Positions 42,564-52,068 of a DNA stretch of 64,000 nt are shown here, piece after piece (the stretch's first letter is position 1; every line of letters starts with the position of its first letter). A program made the translations under genes and the position numbers. A model generated the notes under the pieces. The model did no database searches and had not been told where the DNA came from. It worked only from the letters and a program-made list of their open reading frames with translations. Source of the DNA: Marinitoga lauensis (GTDB taxonomy: Bacteria > Thermotogota > Thermotogae > Petrotogales > Petrotogaceae); contig NZ_QHLX01000005.1 in NCBI RefSeq assembly GCF_004135675.1, forward strand, positions 1-64,000, written 5' to 3'.

Positions 42564-43270
42564 AGTTCTTCAAGGGCTTTTTTTGAGTCTTCTTTGGCTT
42601 CTTTTCCCTGCTCTATCCAATCTGGATGTAAAGGCATATCTATTACTTTCTTAAACATCTCTTTTGACTTATCATATTTTTTCCAGACTTTATAAAGAAC
42701 TCCTAATTCGTAATAAGCATTAACATATCCTGGTTCAATTTCAGCAGCTTTAAGCAGATATTGTTCTGATTTTTTGTAGTTATTTAGAGGCCATGGAACA
42801 TCTCTATACCTCATTCCCATTGCAATAAAGGCGGTATATAATGAAGGATCTAATTCTATGGCTTTTTTAATATGCTCATCAAAATCACCAAGCATAAAAA
42901 GGCTGGAGACAATTCCTTTATATTGTGCGAGTCTTCCGATTGCTGCACCTAAAGCATAATGTGCATACCCATTTTTTTCGTCTAATTTAACAGCTTTTTT
43001 GCCAACTTCTACAGCTTTAGTGTATATTTGTTCTCTTTTTTCTTCAGGAACACCCCAATTGGCATATTCAGTAAGCGCATTGCAGTATACAGCCAATAAA
43101 GAAGCATTATCAGTATATTTTTCTAGTTCAGATAATAAACTTTTCATTTCATTAATTTTGTGATAACTGTTTATTACTTTAAATTTGGAATAAAGTTCTG
43201 TAAAAGATTGAGAATAGGCTATTGAAAAAATAAAGATAAATAGTAAAATAAAGATGAATGTTTTTTTCAT
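42557..43270 (-). CDS. secreted TPR-repeat protein
   Basis: 237 residues with a cleavable signal peptide (residues 1-20, hydrophobic core ending IAYSQS). Several tetratricopeptide repeats follow, such as AVKLDEKNGYAHYALGAAIG and AAEIEPGYVNAYYELGVLYK. Probably a periplasmic scaffold; partner unknown. The last codons overlap the shared terminator. Confidence 0.8.
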   Translation of the reverse strand: MKKTFIFILLFIFIFSIAYSQSFTELYSKFKVINSYHKINEMKSLLSELEKYTDNASLLAVYCNALTEYANWGVPEEKREQIYTKAVEVGKKAVKLDEKNGYAHYALGAAIGRLAQYKGIVSSLFMLGDFDEHIKKAIELDPSLYTAFIAMGMRYRDVPWPLNNYKKSEQYLLKAAEIEPGYVNAYYELGVLYKVWKKYDKSKEMFKKVIDMPLHPDWIEQGKEAKEDSKKALEELK

Positions 43271-43338
43271 ATTTTCCCTCCAGAATAATATTTAATTAAT
43301 ACAATTATATCACAAAAATTAAATTATTGTATCAAAAC

Positions 43339-43365
43339 TTGATTTTTGAATGAAAATGGTATAAA
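43339..43365 (+). promoter_or_regulatory. promoter of the Fur-family regulator gene
   Basis: TTGATT at 43339-43344 and TATAAA at 43360-43365, with an upstream TGG. The 15-bp spacing is short but helped by the extended -10. Confidence 0.5.
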
Positions 43366-43412
43366 ATTAAAATAGAATTATAATCAATTTAGAAATGAAA
43401 GGATGTGATTAT

Positions 43413-43844
43413 ATGAGTGATCTGGAAAAAATAGAATATATCAGCGAAATATTAAAGGAACAAAATATTTCTCCATCTTTACAAAGGATTCAAATTTATA
43501 AATATTTAATGGATAATCAAAATCACCCAAATGTTGATATGATTTATAAAGAATTAGTAAAAAGAATACCAACATTATCAAAAACAACAGTTTATAATAC
43601 TTTGAAACTATTTCAATCAAAGGGTTTAATTTCTGTTATAACAATTGAGGAAAATGAAGCAAGATTTGATATTAATACACATCTTCATGGTCATTTTAAA
43701 TGTATCAATTGTGGAAAGATTTTTGATTTTGATATTAAAGAAATAAAAATTGATTCAAATCTTGAAAAAGAAAATAAAATTATTGATCAACAATTATATA
43801 TTAGAGGATATTGTAAAGAATGTCTTGAAAAGATGGAAAAATAA
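43413..43844 (+). CDS. Fur-family metalloregulator (PerR/Fur type)
   Basis: 143 residues from ATG 43413, with GAAAGGATGTG upstream. Winged helix with TLSKTTVYNTLKLFQSKGLI as recognition segment, the metal-binding HLHGHFKCINCGK, and a structural CxxC in GYCKECLEK. It senses metal or peroxide and represses transcription; PerR versus Fur cannot be decided here. Its own terminator follows. Confidence 0.9.
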   Translation: MSDLEKIEYISEILKEQNISPSLQRIQIYKYLMDNQNHPNVDMIYKELVKRIPTLSKTTVYNTLKLFQSKGLISVITIEENEARFDINTHLHGHFKCINCGKIFDFDIKEIKIDSNLEKENKIIDQQLYIRGYCKECLEKMEK

Positions 43845-43870
43845 TAGCTCTGCTATGCAGGGCTATTTTT
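43843..43870 (+). terminator. terminator of the Fur-family gene
   Basis: AATAGCTCTGC / GCAGGGCTATT followed by T's. Confidence 0.85.
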
Positions 43871-43918
43871 GTTACAAATTTTTGATTTTGTAGTATGAAG
43901 TGTTACTTTTTTGTATTT

Positions 43919-46212
43919 TTATGGTATAATATGTAATGAAAGATAAAAATACCTAGGGGGTATAGGGCCGCCGCATCGGTAACGAGTGCCGTGCGGCTCT
44001 TTTTTATTTATTTTTTCGTTTATTTTTTTGGTCTTTTTAATTTTTATTTTAGCATTGGGATAATTCTTTTTTAATTCTTTTTCTAATTCATCATCGTTTT
44101 TATTAACAATTTCAAAATCTATTTCTGCTGTTAATTTATTTGCATTTATAACTTTAGCTTTTAATTTATCTCCTAATTTATAAACTTTCTTTGTTCTTTC
44201 TCCGATTAAAACATTCTGTTTTTCATTATATATATAATAATCATCCATTGTTGAAACATGTATTAATCCCTGAATAAATTTTTCGGGAATTTCAACAAAC
44301 ATTCCAAATTTGGTTATGTTGGTTATATACACATCAAAAGTTCGACCAATGTGTCCCATTAAATATTCAACTTTCTTCATATCAGTTAAATCCCATTCTG
44401 CTTCGTTAGCAACTCTTTCTCTTTTTGAACTATGAGCGGCAATTTCTGGGAGTAGTTCTGTGTATTTTTCAATTTCATTATTTTTTAAGGTTCCTTTATT
44501 TTTTAAGTATTTCTTTAATAATCTATGAACTATTAAATCAGGATATCTTCTTATTGGTGAGGTAAAATGTGTGTAATTTTGAGAAGCTAAACCGAAATGT
44601 CCAACATTTAAATCTGAATAAATGGCACGCTTTAATGAACGTACTAACAATTTTTGTATACTTTTTCTTAAAGGATGGTCTTTTAAATGTTCTAACATAT
44701 CCTGTAATAATTTTGGATGAATATTTTTAGGGAATTTATATCTTAATCCCATTATATCTAAGTAATTTTTTAATTGTAATAACATATCCGGATCAGGTTC
44801 TTCATGAATTCTATAAATAAATGGTAATCCTTGAGAATCAAAGATAGATGCAACAGTTTCATTGGCTTTAATCATAAACTCCTCTATAATGACTTCTGAA
44901 ATTCCGCGTTCTACAGGTATGATATCTTCAACGTTTCCATTTTCGTCAAATATGAATTTTACTTCTCCACCTTCAATATCTAAAATAGCACCACGTCTTC
45001 TTCTATTTTCTCTTATAACTTCCATGAGTTCTTTCATCAATTCGAGGTTTGGTCGTAACCAACCTATTTCTTTTTCTAATTCATCATCTGCTTCGTTATT
45101 TAATAGTTTGTTTACTTTGTTATAAGTAAGTCTTTTTTTGCTTTTTATAACTCCATTATATACGTCAAAATTTACAACATCACCATTTTTATCAATTTCC
45201 ATTATTAAGGACATGGTTAATCTATCTTCTCCCTCTACAAGGGAACAAATCCAATCCGATAATTCGTGAGGAAGCATTGGAATTACAGTGTCTATTAAAT
45301 AAACGCTTGTTCCACGTTTAAAGGCTTCTTTGTCTAAATTAGAATTTTCTTTTACATAATGTGAAACATCTGCAATATGAACACCTAATAAATAATTTCC
45401 ATTTTCTAACTTTTTTACCTGTACAGCATCGTCAAAATCTTTAGCATTATCTCCATCTATAGTAACTATGATTTCGTCTCTAAAATCTTTTCTTCCTTTT
45501 AAATCTTTTTTTTGAACAGTTTGCGGAATTGCTAAAGCTTCCTTCATAACTTTTTCTGGGAATATTCCAGGTTCTGGTAGATCGTGTTTTATAATGACTA
45601 TTGGTAAATCAACTTTTGGGTCATTTACATTACCTATTATTTTTGTTATTTTTACCTCTGGGTTTTTGCGAGTGTATTTTATAATTTCTGCTTCAACAAT
45701 TTGTCCGGGTTTTGCTTTATTGAAATTTTCTGGTGAAACATAAAAATCAGTATTTATTTTTTGATCTATAGGTAACACAAAACCAAATAATTTTTTTGGT
45801 TCAAAAATTCCAACAATCTTAGTTATTCCTCTTCTTAATACTCGTAATACTTTTCCTTTTGGAATGTCGCGCCATGTTCCAATTATTTCAATTAACACAA
45901 GATCTTTATGCATAGCATCTTTTACATTTTCCAGCGTGACAGCAATTTCTTCTCCATCTTTGGTAGTAACAAATGCCATACTGCCCCTTCGTGTAAATTC
46001 TATAGTTCCGATTTTCATGTTTTTTCCTAATGTGCAAAATTTATTTTTTGAATTTTTATATACCTCACCATTTTCCTGTAATTCTTTTAATATATCTCTT
46101 ATTTTTCGTTTTTCATCTTTTGATTTAGCTTTTAGTTTTCATATATTTCTTTCTGTAATAATGGTTTTTTTTCAATTAATTTTAATATTTTTTCTTTTGT
46201 ATTTTGCTTCAT
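43919..46212 (-). CDS. rnr: ribonuclease R, one frameshift as sequenced
   Basis: About 764 residues. 3'-5' exoribonuclease of the RNB family: N-terminal winged helix (MKQNTKEKILKLIEKKP from ATG 46212, ribosome site AGGAGGAG), cold-shock domains, RNB catalytic core with DGDNAKDFDDAV and THFTSPIRRYPDL, and a C-terminal S1 domain (GRTFDVYITNITKFGMFVEI). One A is missing near 46136-46140. The last 28 or so residues after KINEKINKK read through the GC-rich hairpin of the small RNA on the other strand and look unnatural. The true stop may be near 44013, hidden by another homopolymer error. Confidence 0.92.
43922..43930 (+). promoter_or_regulatory. extended -10 promoter of a candidate small RNA
   Basis: TGGTATAAT, consensus extended -10, in the gap between the fur terminator and the opposing rnr gene. 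There is no protein-coding gene downstream on this strand. Confidence 0.7.
43937..44005 (+). ncRNA. candidate small RNA (about 70 nt) with intrinsic terminator
   Basis: A predicted start about 7 bp after TATAAT gives an RNA with two hairpins: ATACC-TAGGG-GGTAT (43949-43963), and a GC-rich hairpin GCCGCA/TGCGGC plus CGG/CCG (43970-43997), ending CTTTTTT. GC-rich for this genome, which is typical of structured RNA. It overlaps the 3' end of rnr on the opposite strand. I do not recognise a known family. It could be a free-standing sRNA or an antisense regulator of rnr. Confidence 0.6.
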
Positions 46213-46223
46213 TCTTTCTCCTC

Positions 46224-47617
46224 CTAATATACTTCTTTATGTATGCTATCTTTTTCATAAAATAACGTTACTTTTGGGTCAAACATAAGTTTGATAGTGC
46301 CAACAGGACCATTTCTTTGTTTCCCGATTATTAGCTCTGATTCATGTGGATGATTTAAAATAAGATTTTCATTATTTTTATCTTTGTTTTCACTTTCTTT
46401 TTTCCTTTTATAATATGCATCTCTGTATAAAAACATTACCATATCAGCATCCTGTTCAATAGCACCAGATTCTCTTAAATCACTTAATCTCGGTCTTTTA
46501 TCTTCTCTTTGCTCAACAGCTCTTGATAATTGTGAAAGGGCTACAATGACGACATTTAATTCTCTGGCTAATAATTTTAATGAACGTGAAATTTCAGAAA
46601 TTTCCTGTTGTCTACTTTCTGATCCTCTGCTTTTTGAGGACATAAGCTGCAAGTAATCTATAAAAATAGCTTCTATTCCATACTCTCTCTTCATTCTTCG
46701 GGCTTTTGCTCTTAAGGTTCTTGGATCTAACCCAGGTTCATCGTCAACTACTATTTTTGATTGCGAAAGTTTATGAGCAGCATTAACCAACTTATTCCAA
46801 TCTTCATTATTAAGCATACCAGTTCTAACTTTTTGTAAATCTACCTGAGCTTCAGCACATAAAATTCTTTGAACTAATTGCTCTTTTGACATTTCAAGGT
46901 TAAACATTGCAATAGGTGTTTTGTATTTAATGGCTAAATTACTTGCAACATTAAGAGCAAATGCAGTTTTTCCCATGGATGGTCTGGCTGCTATAATAAT
47001 CAAATCAGATTTATGAAATCCAGAAGTTAATCTATCTAAAGAAATAAACCCTGTAGGTAGACCTGTGACAAGAGCATTTGGTTCAATAGAAGCACGTTTT
47101 TTTAATTCATCTAATTTTTCAAATACATCATGAACAATGTTGGGAACAGAATCATAAGTTCGTGTAGCACGGGACTCTGCAATTTCAAAAATCTTTTTTT
47201 CGGCAAAATCCAATATTTCTTCAGCTTCACCTATTGTTCTTGTTGCTTCAACGATTTCTGTACTTGCAGAAACTAAACTTCTTAAAAGAGATTTGTCTTT
47301 AATTATTTTGGCGTAATATAATGCATTAGCTGGTGTAGGAACAACTTCAGCTAAATATATAAGTTTATCTTCTCCTCCCGCTTTTTCAAGTAGATTTGCA
47401 TTTCTTAAGTTTTCCATAACTGAAATAGCATCAACAGGTAATCCTCTATCGAATAAATCTTCGATAATTCTAAAAATTATTTGATGTTGTTGATTATAGA
47501 AATCATTTGATCTAATTTCTTCCAATATATCAGGCAAAATTTGCGGGTCTAAAAAAATACTACCCAATAAAGCTTCTTCTGCTTCAATGTTATGGGTGGT
47601 GTCAATTCTTTATTCAA
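46224..47617 (-). CDS. dnaB: replicative DNA helicase DnaB, one frameshift as sequenced
   Basis: About 465 residues. Hexameric helicase at the replication fork. N-terminal domain, then RecA-like ATPase with Walker A ARPSMGKTAFAL, Walker B FIDYLQLM and LSQLSRAVEQRE. One C is missing (GGG at 47594-47596 on the plus strand), which separates the N-terminal MNKELTPPHNIEAEEALL from the rest. Start is TTG 47617 after AAAGGAGG. An essential gene, so the break must be a sequence error. Confidence 0.93.
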
Positions 47618-47693
47618 ATTTAATACCTCCTTTTAATACTCATAGTATAATTATAATACTTTAATGTAAAAATTCAAAGGTAGGAGGGTAAGT

Positions 47694-47885
47694 ATGTGGG
47701 CTAATGTTTTTTTCTTTTTAGGAGTTATCTTTACTATAAATAGTATTTATTTGTTCAATACATCCGTTAAGGAAACTCGAAAAGGATATATGAAAGATGA
47801 AGAAAGAATAAAGAAAAGCGATAAAAGAGCTTTTATTTCTCTCGGAATTGGAATAATATTTTTTATAATAACCTCGTTATTTTAA
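47694..47885 (+). CDS. small two-helix membrane protein
   Basis: 63 residues from ATG 47694, after GGTAGGAGGG. Hydrophobic segments at residues 4-22 and 45-62 are separated by a charged loop, KETRKGYMKDEERIKKSDKR. No family recognised. The good ribosome site and compact gap use make it likely real. Confidence 0.65.
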   Translation: MWANVFFFLGVIFTINSIYLFNTSVKETRKGYMKDEERIKKSDKRAFISLGIGIIFFIITSLF

Positions 47886-47918
47886 CATAAAATTATTTCT
47901 GCAATAATAAAATTTATA

Positions 47919-47924
47919 TATAAT
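47919..47924 (+). promoter_or_regulatory. -10 element of queT
   Basis: TATAAT seven bases before the riboswitch stem. Confidence 0.6.
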
Positions 47925-47930
47925 ATGATT

Positions 47931-47966
47931 TGGCGGTCGCGGCACCCGCCTTAACAAAACAAGGAG
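47931..47966 (+). promoter_or_regulatory. preQ1-I riboswitch controlling queT translation
   Basis: P1 stem GGCGG/CCGCC (47932-47936 and 47946-47950), loop TCGCGGCAC, and the A-rich tail TTAACAAAACAAGG. These match the Caldanaerobacter (T. tengcongensis) preQ1-I aptamer nearly base for base. The tail runs into the ribosome site AAGGAGG, so ligand binding would sequester it and lower translation. Confidence 0.92.
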
Positions 47967-47973
47967 GTGTTTT

Positions 47974-48444
47974 TTGGTGAAAACGAAAAACTTGGTATTG
48001 GCAGGTGTAGTAGCAGCATTATATGTAGCATTAACTGTTGTTTTACAACCTATTAGTTATGGTCCTATGCAGGTTCGTATTTCAGAAGCATTAACGGTAT
48101 TGCCATTTTTCAATCCTATTTTTATACCTGCATTGTATGTAGGTGCTATGTTGGCCAATGTTTTCGGAGGGTTTGGAGCAATAGACATTTTTTTAGGTAG
48201 TGCATTAACATTATTGGCAGCATATTTGACATATAAAATGCCCAATAAATATTTAGCTCCACTTCCACCAGTGATAGTTAATGCATTTGGTGTTTCAGCA
48301 TATGTAGCACCTCTTGCAAAAGTTCCATATTGGCCAACTGTGTTATGGATTGGTATTGGAGAAGCAATAGCCTGTTATGCTTTAGGATTGCCTTTAATGA
48401 TTTTATTGGAAAAAAGAGGTATCTTTCAAAAAATAGAAAAATAA
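47974..48444 (+). CDS. queT: QueT-family queuosine-precursor (preQ1) ECF transporter subunit
   Basis: About 156 residues, five or six membrane helices. YGPMQVRISEALTVLPFFNP is the conserved QueT stretch, and FGAIDIFLGSALTLLAAYLT follows. Start is TTG 47974 or GTG 47977, both close to AAGGAGG. It is the substrate-binding S component that imports queuosine precursors with an ECF module encoded elsewhere. The preQ1 riboswitch supports the substrate. Confidence 0.92.
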   Translation: MVKTKNLVLAGVVAALYVALTVVLQPISYGPMQVRISEALTVLPFFNPIFIPALYVGAMLANVFGGFGAIDIFLGSALTLLAAYLTYKMPNKYLAPLPPVIVNAFGVSAYVAPLAKVPYWPTVLWIGIGEAIACYALGLPLMILLEKRGIFQKIEK

Positions 48445-48472
48445 CAACAGCTCCCATTTTTGGGAGCTGTTG
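48445..48472. terminator. bidirectional terminator (queT / livF)
   Basis: CAACAGCTCCCA-TTTT-TGGGAGCTGTTG. On the minus strand it is followed by TTATTTTT. Confidence 0.9.
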
Positions 48473-48499
48473 CGTTATACAATGGAGTATGACGGCGTA

Positions 48500-49228
48500 T
48501 TATGCCATACCTAGGTAGGCTTTTTGCACATTTTCGTCTTTTAATAGTAAATCAGAATTATTTTCAAGTATAATATTTCCTGTTTCTAAAACGTAACCAT
48601 AATGAGAAATCTTTAATGCCTGTGCAGCATTTTGTTCTACTAAAAGAATAGTACCACCATTTTCATTTATAACTTTAATAATATCAAATACTTCAGAAAC
48701 CAAAACAGGTGCAAGACCTAAAGAAGGTTCATCCATCATAATTACATCGGGCCTGCTCATTAATGCCCTGCTAATAGCAAGCATTTGTTGTTCCCCACCT
48801 GATAAAGTACCTCCAAGTTGTTTTAATCTTTCTTTTAATCTTGGGAATAAATTATAAACCCAATTTAAATCTCTTTCTATTTCTTCTTTATCTTTTCTAT
48901 TAAATGCACCCATCATTAAATTTTCATAAACTGTAAGATTTGGAAAAATTCTTCTTCCTTCTGGAACTAAAGCTATACCCATTCTATTTATTTCATGAGG
49001 AGATTTACCAGCAATATTGTTATTTTTATAGATAATTTCTCCTTCTTTTGGCTTAACCATTCCAGCGATTGCGGAAAGAGTGGAAGTTTTACCAGCACCA
49101 TTAGCTCCTATTAAAGTTACAATTTTTCCTTTTGGAACTTTTATGCTAATTCCTTTTACAGCATGTATAGCTCCGTAAAAAATATTTAAATTTTTAATTT
49201 CAAGAACAATATCATTCTGCTTTTGCAT
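48500..49228 (-). CDS. livF: branched-chain amino acid ABC transporter ATPase LivF
   Basis: 242 residues from ATG 49228, with GGAGAGGAG upstream. Walker A GANGAGKTST, signature LSGGEQQML, Walker B VIMMDEPSLGLAP and the LivF-type ending SDLLLKDENVQKAYLG. With LivG it powers uptake of Leu/Ile/Val or related amino acids. The start overlaps the livG end by 17 bp. Confidence 0.95.
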   Translation of the reverse strand: MQKQNDIVLEIKNLNIFYGAIHAVKGISIKVPKGKIVTLIGANGAGKTSTLSAIAGMVKPKEGEIIYKNNNIAGKSPHEINRMGIALVPEGRRIFPNLTVYENLMMGAFNRKDKEEIERDLNWVYNLFPRLKERLKQLGGTLSGGEQQMLAISRALMSRPDVIMMDEPSLGLAPVLVSEVFDIIKVINENGGTILLVEQNAAQALKISHYGYVLETGNIILENNSDLLLKDENVQKAYLGMA

Positions 49229-50054
49229 TCTTCCACTCCTCTCCAAGATATGCTTCTATAACTCTTGGGTTCTTCTGTATTTCTTCCGGTTTTCCTTCAG
49301 CAATAATAGCTCCGTAATCTAAAACCAGTATTCTTTCACATACTCCCATAACAACTTTCATATCATGCTCTATTAAAAGAATAGAAAGATTAAAATCATC
49401 TCTAATTTGTTTTATAAAATGCATTAACTCTTCCGATTCTTGAGGATTCATACCAGCGGCAGGTTCATCTAATAAGAGAACTTTTGGATGTGTTGCAAGA
49501 GCTCTGGCTATTTCCAATTTTCTTTGTAATCCATATGGTAAAGCAGAAGCTTTTTCTTCTGCAAGATCCAATAATCCAACTTTTTCTAATAAGAGCAATC
49601 CTTCTTTTATCATTTCTTTTTCTTTATTTAAATAACCGAGTTTTGTTAAAGCTTTAAAGAACCATAACGGAGAACTTCCTTTTGTTTTTTTGCCGTGTTT
49701 TTTTAATATTTTATCGACATCAGTGTTTGCAAGCATATGATGTTGTGCAACAATAACATTTTCCAAAACAGTCATATCCTGGAAAAGTCTGATATTCTGG
49801 AATGTTCTTGATATACCCAAATGAGTTATTTCATGAGGCCTTAAAGGTGTAATATCTATACCATCAAATATTACTTTTCCTTTTGTCGGTATATAAATAC
49901 CGGTGATAACATTAAAAGCAGTAGTTTTTCCTGCACCATTTGGACCAATAAGCCCTAATAGTTCTCCTTCATATAGCTGATTATGAAAATTGTTAACAGC
50001 GATTAATCCGCCAAATTGCATTGTAATATGGTTCATTTCTAGTATTTTGTTCAT
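49212..50054 (-). CDS. livG: branched-chain amino acid ABC transporter ATPase LivG
   Basis: 280 residues. Walker A GPNGAGKTTA, signature region LPYGLQRKLEIARAL, Walker B VLLLDEPAAGMNP. It has the LivG-type insertion after Walker A and the Q-loop ISRTFQNIRLF. One-base overlap with livM. Confidence 0.95.
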   Translation of the reverse strand: MNKILEMNHITMQFGGLIAVNNFHNQLYEGELLGLIGPNGAGKTTAFNVITGIYIPTKGKVIFDGIDITPLRPHEITHLGISRTFQNIRLFQDMTVLENVIVAQHHMLANTDVDKILKKHGKKTKGSSPLWFFKALTKLGYLNKEKEMIKEGLLLLEKVGLLDLAEEKASALPYGLQRKLEIARALATHPKVLLLDEPAAGMNPQESEELMHFIKQIRDDFNLSILLIEHDMKVVMGVCERILVLDYGAIIAEGKPEEIQKNPRVIEAYLGEEWKNAKAE

Positions 50055-51138
50055 TATTTTTCACCTTCTTTTTTCATGTATATATCAACTAATGATGGCT
50101 TTTTAATTTTTATTCCAAATAGTTTTAATAATTTCTCCCATGAAAATTCTGCTCTACCCATAATTCCTTTTTGCCAGAATATCATTATAAAAATAAATAT
50201 TGCAGAAATAACTAACATTCTCATACCTGGAATTCCAGGAACATGGATTCCAAATATATCAAAAGGCTCTTCTAAAGATCTCAAATATTCAAACATTAAA
50301 GCAAAAACACCAGCACCTATAATAGATCCTGTAATGCTTCCAAGACCACCAAGAACAACCATAATTAATACATAGAAAGTTAATAATGGACCAAATGTAG
50401 TAATTCTTGGATCAATTGTTGTTAACCAATGTGCATATAATGCTCCGGCAATACCCGCAAAAAATGCGCCAAAAACAAAAGCCATTAGTTCATGTTTGAA
50501 TACGTTTATTCCCATTGATTCTGCAGCTATCGAATCTTCTCTGATGGCGATAAGAGCACGTCCATAAGAACTTTTTACAAGGCTAATAATAGCAATTAAT
50601 GTTACTAAAAGCCATCCCCATGCCCAATAAACATTTGTGTAATTAGGTAATCCTTTTAATCCTAAAGGACCATTTGTTACACTGATTAAATTATTTGCTA
50701 ATACTCTCGCAATTTCTGCAAAACCCAAACTGGCAATAGCTAAATAATCACCAGATAATTTTAACGTAGGCCAACCAATTAAAAATGCAAAAATAGCAGC
50801 AATTACACCCCAGCCAAAGTTGCAATTAAAAAGTTAGCATGTAAGTTTAATAACCATGGTTGGATAGGAACTATAATATATGATAGTTCTTTTTGAAATG
50901 GTTCAAGTGTCAATAATGCAGATGTATATGCACCCAGTAAAACAAATCCAGCATGTCCTAATGAAAATATACCAGTTATACCGTTAATCAAATTTAAACT
51001 AACAGCCATGATGGCATAAATAGGTATTAAAGTTATTATTCTTAGTGTATAATCATCAAAATTTCCCTGTGCATAGGAAAGGAATAAGGTAAATAAAACG
51101 ATTGTTATTAAATTTAATGTCCAATTTATTTTCTTCAT
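50054..51138 (-). CDS. livM: branched-chain amino acid ABC transporter permease LivM, one frameshift as sequenced
   Basis: About 361 residues with eight or more membrane helices. The LivM landmarks LNLINGITGIFSLGHAGF and VLGGLGSITGSIIGAG are present. One G is missing in GGGG (CCCC at 50808-50811 on the plus strand); the restored join reads LAGGVIAAIFAF. Four bp from livH. Confidence 0.94.
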
Positions 51139-51142
51139 GCTC

Positions 51143-52051
51143 TCACACCTTTACTACGGATTTTTTACCCAATAATCCATCTGGTTTTATTAACAATATA
51201 ACTATAAGAATAATAAATGCAAATGCATCCCTATATCCAGCCGCACTAGGCATTAAAGCAACAAGGAATATTTCAAGTAATCCTAATAAAAATCCTCCTA
51301 CTACAGCTCCTGGTATAGAACCTATACCTCCTAAAACAGCAGCGATAAATGCTTTTAAACCAGGCATAAATCCCATATATGGAAATACATTTGGATATCT
51401 CATGGCCCACATTATTCCTCCAGCTGCAGCCATTGCAGAACCAAGTGCAAAAGTAAAACCGATAACCATGTCAACGTTGATACCCATTAATGAAGTAGTT
51501 GGAATATCGGAAGAAATAGCTCGCATGGCCATTCCGATTTTTGTTCTGTATACAATCCAGAACAAAAGCATAAAGATTAAAGCGGTAATTAAGAATACAA
51601 TGAAGGTTAATACAGGTATTCTTGCACCACCAATATTCCATGTTTTATCCAATAACCATTTGTTATTTTCGTTAAAAACAGCAGTAAAGGATTTTGGAAC
51701 TGCACCAAAAACAACAACGGCAATACTTTCCAAAAAGAAACTCATACCAATGGCAGTAATTAAAGCAGAAATCCTCGGAGCATTTCTTAAAGGTTTATAA
51801 GCTACTCTATCTATTAAGAAACCCAGAAAAGCAGCACCAAAAATTCCAATAAGAACAGATAACCATAATGGTGCTCCTGCTAAAGAAGCATAGAAAGCAA
51901 AATAAACACCCATCATCATAATATCTCCGTGTGCAAAGTTAATGAGTCTCAAGATTCCATACACCATTGTATAACCTACTGCTAGAAGTGCATACAATCC
52001 ACCAAACATTAATCCGTTGAATAAGTTTTGTAGAAAAGTAGCTCCACTCAA
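51143..52051 (-). CDS. livH: branched-chain amino acid ABC transporter permease LivH
   Basis: About 302 residues. LivH features include LNGLMFGGLYALLAVGYTMV-like LFNGLMFGGLYALLAVG, and LRLINFAHGD. I choose TTG 52051 because GGAGGTG lies six bases upstream; the ATG at 52066 would place that ribosome site inside the gene. Downstream of the livJ terminator, so its level is probably set by partial read-through. Confidence 0.93.
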   Translation of the reverse strand: MSGATFLQNLFNGLMFGGLYALLAVGYTMVYGILRLINFAHGDIMMMGVYFAFYASLAGAPLWLSVLIGIFGAAFLGFLIDRVAYKPLRNAPRISALITAIGMSFFLESIAVVVFGAVPKSFTAVFNENNKWLLDKTWNIGGARIPVLTFIVFLITALIFMLLFWIVYRTKIGMAMRAISSDIPTTSLMGINVDMVIGFTFALGSAMAAAGGIMWAMRYPNVFPYMGFMPGLKAFIAAVLGGIGSIPGAVVGGFLLGLLEIFLVALMPSAAGYRDAFAFIILIVILLIKPDGLLGKKSVVKV

Positions 52052-52068
52052 TGCCGACACCTCCATTT

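Noticed and set aside
43937-44005. Known riboswitch classes (preQ1, guanidine, fluoride, SAM) for the GC-rich RNA
   Set aside because: None of their conserved core bases could be found, and no gene follows the terminator on that strand.
43919-44005. The GC-rich hairpin as the rnr terminator
   Set aside because: On the rnr strand the hairpin is followed by GGCCCTATACCCC, not by T's; the T-run is on the plus-strand side.
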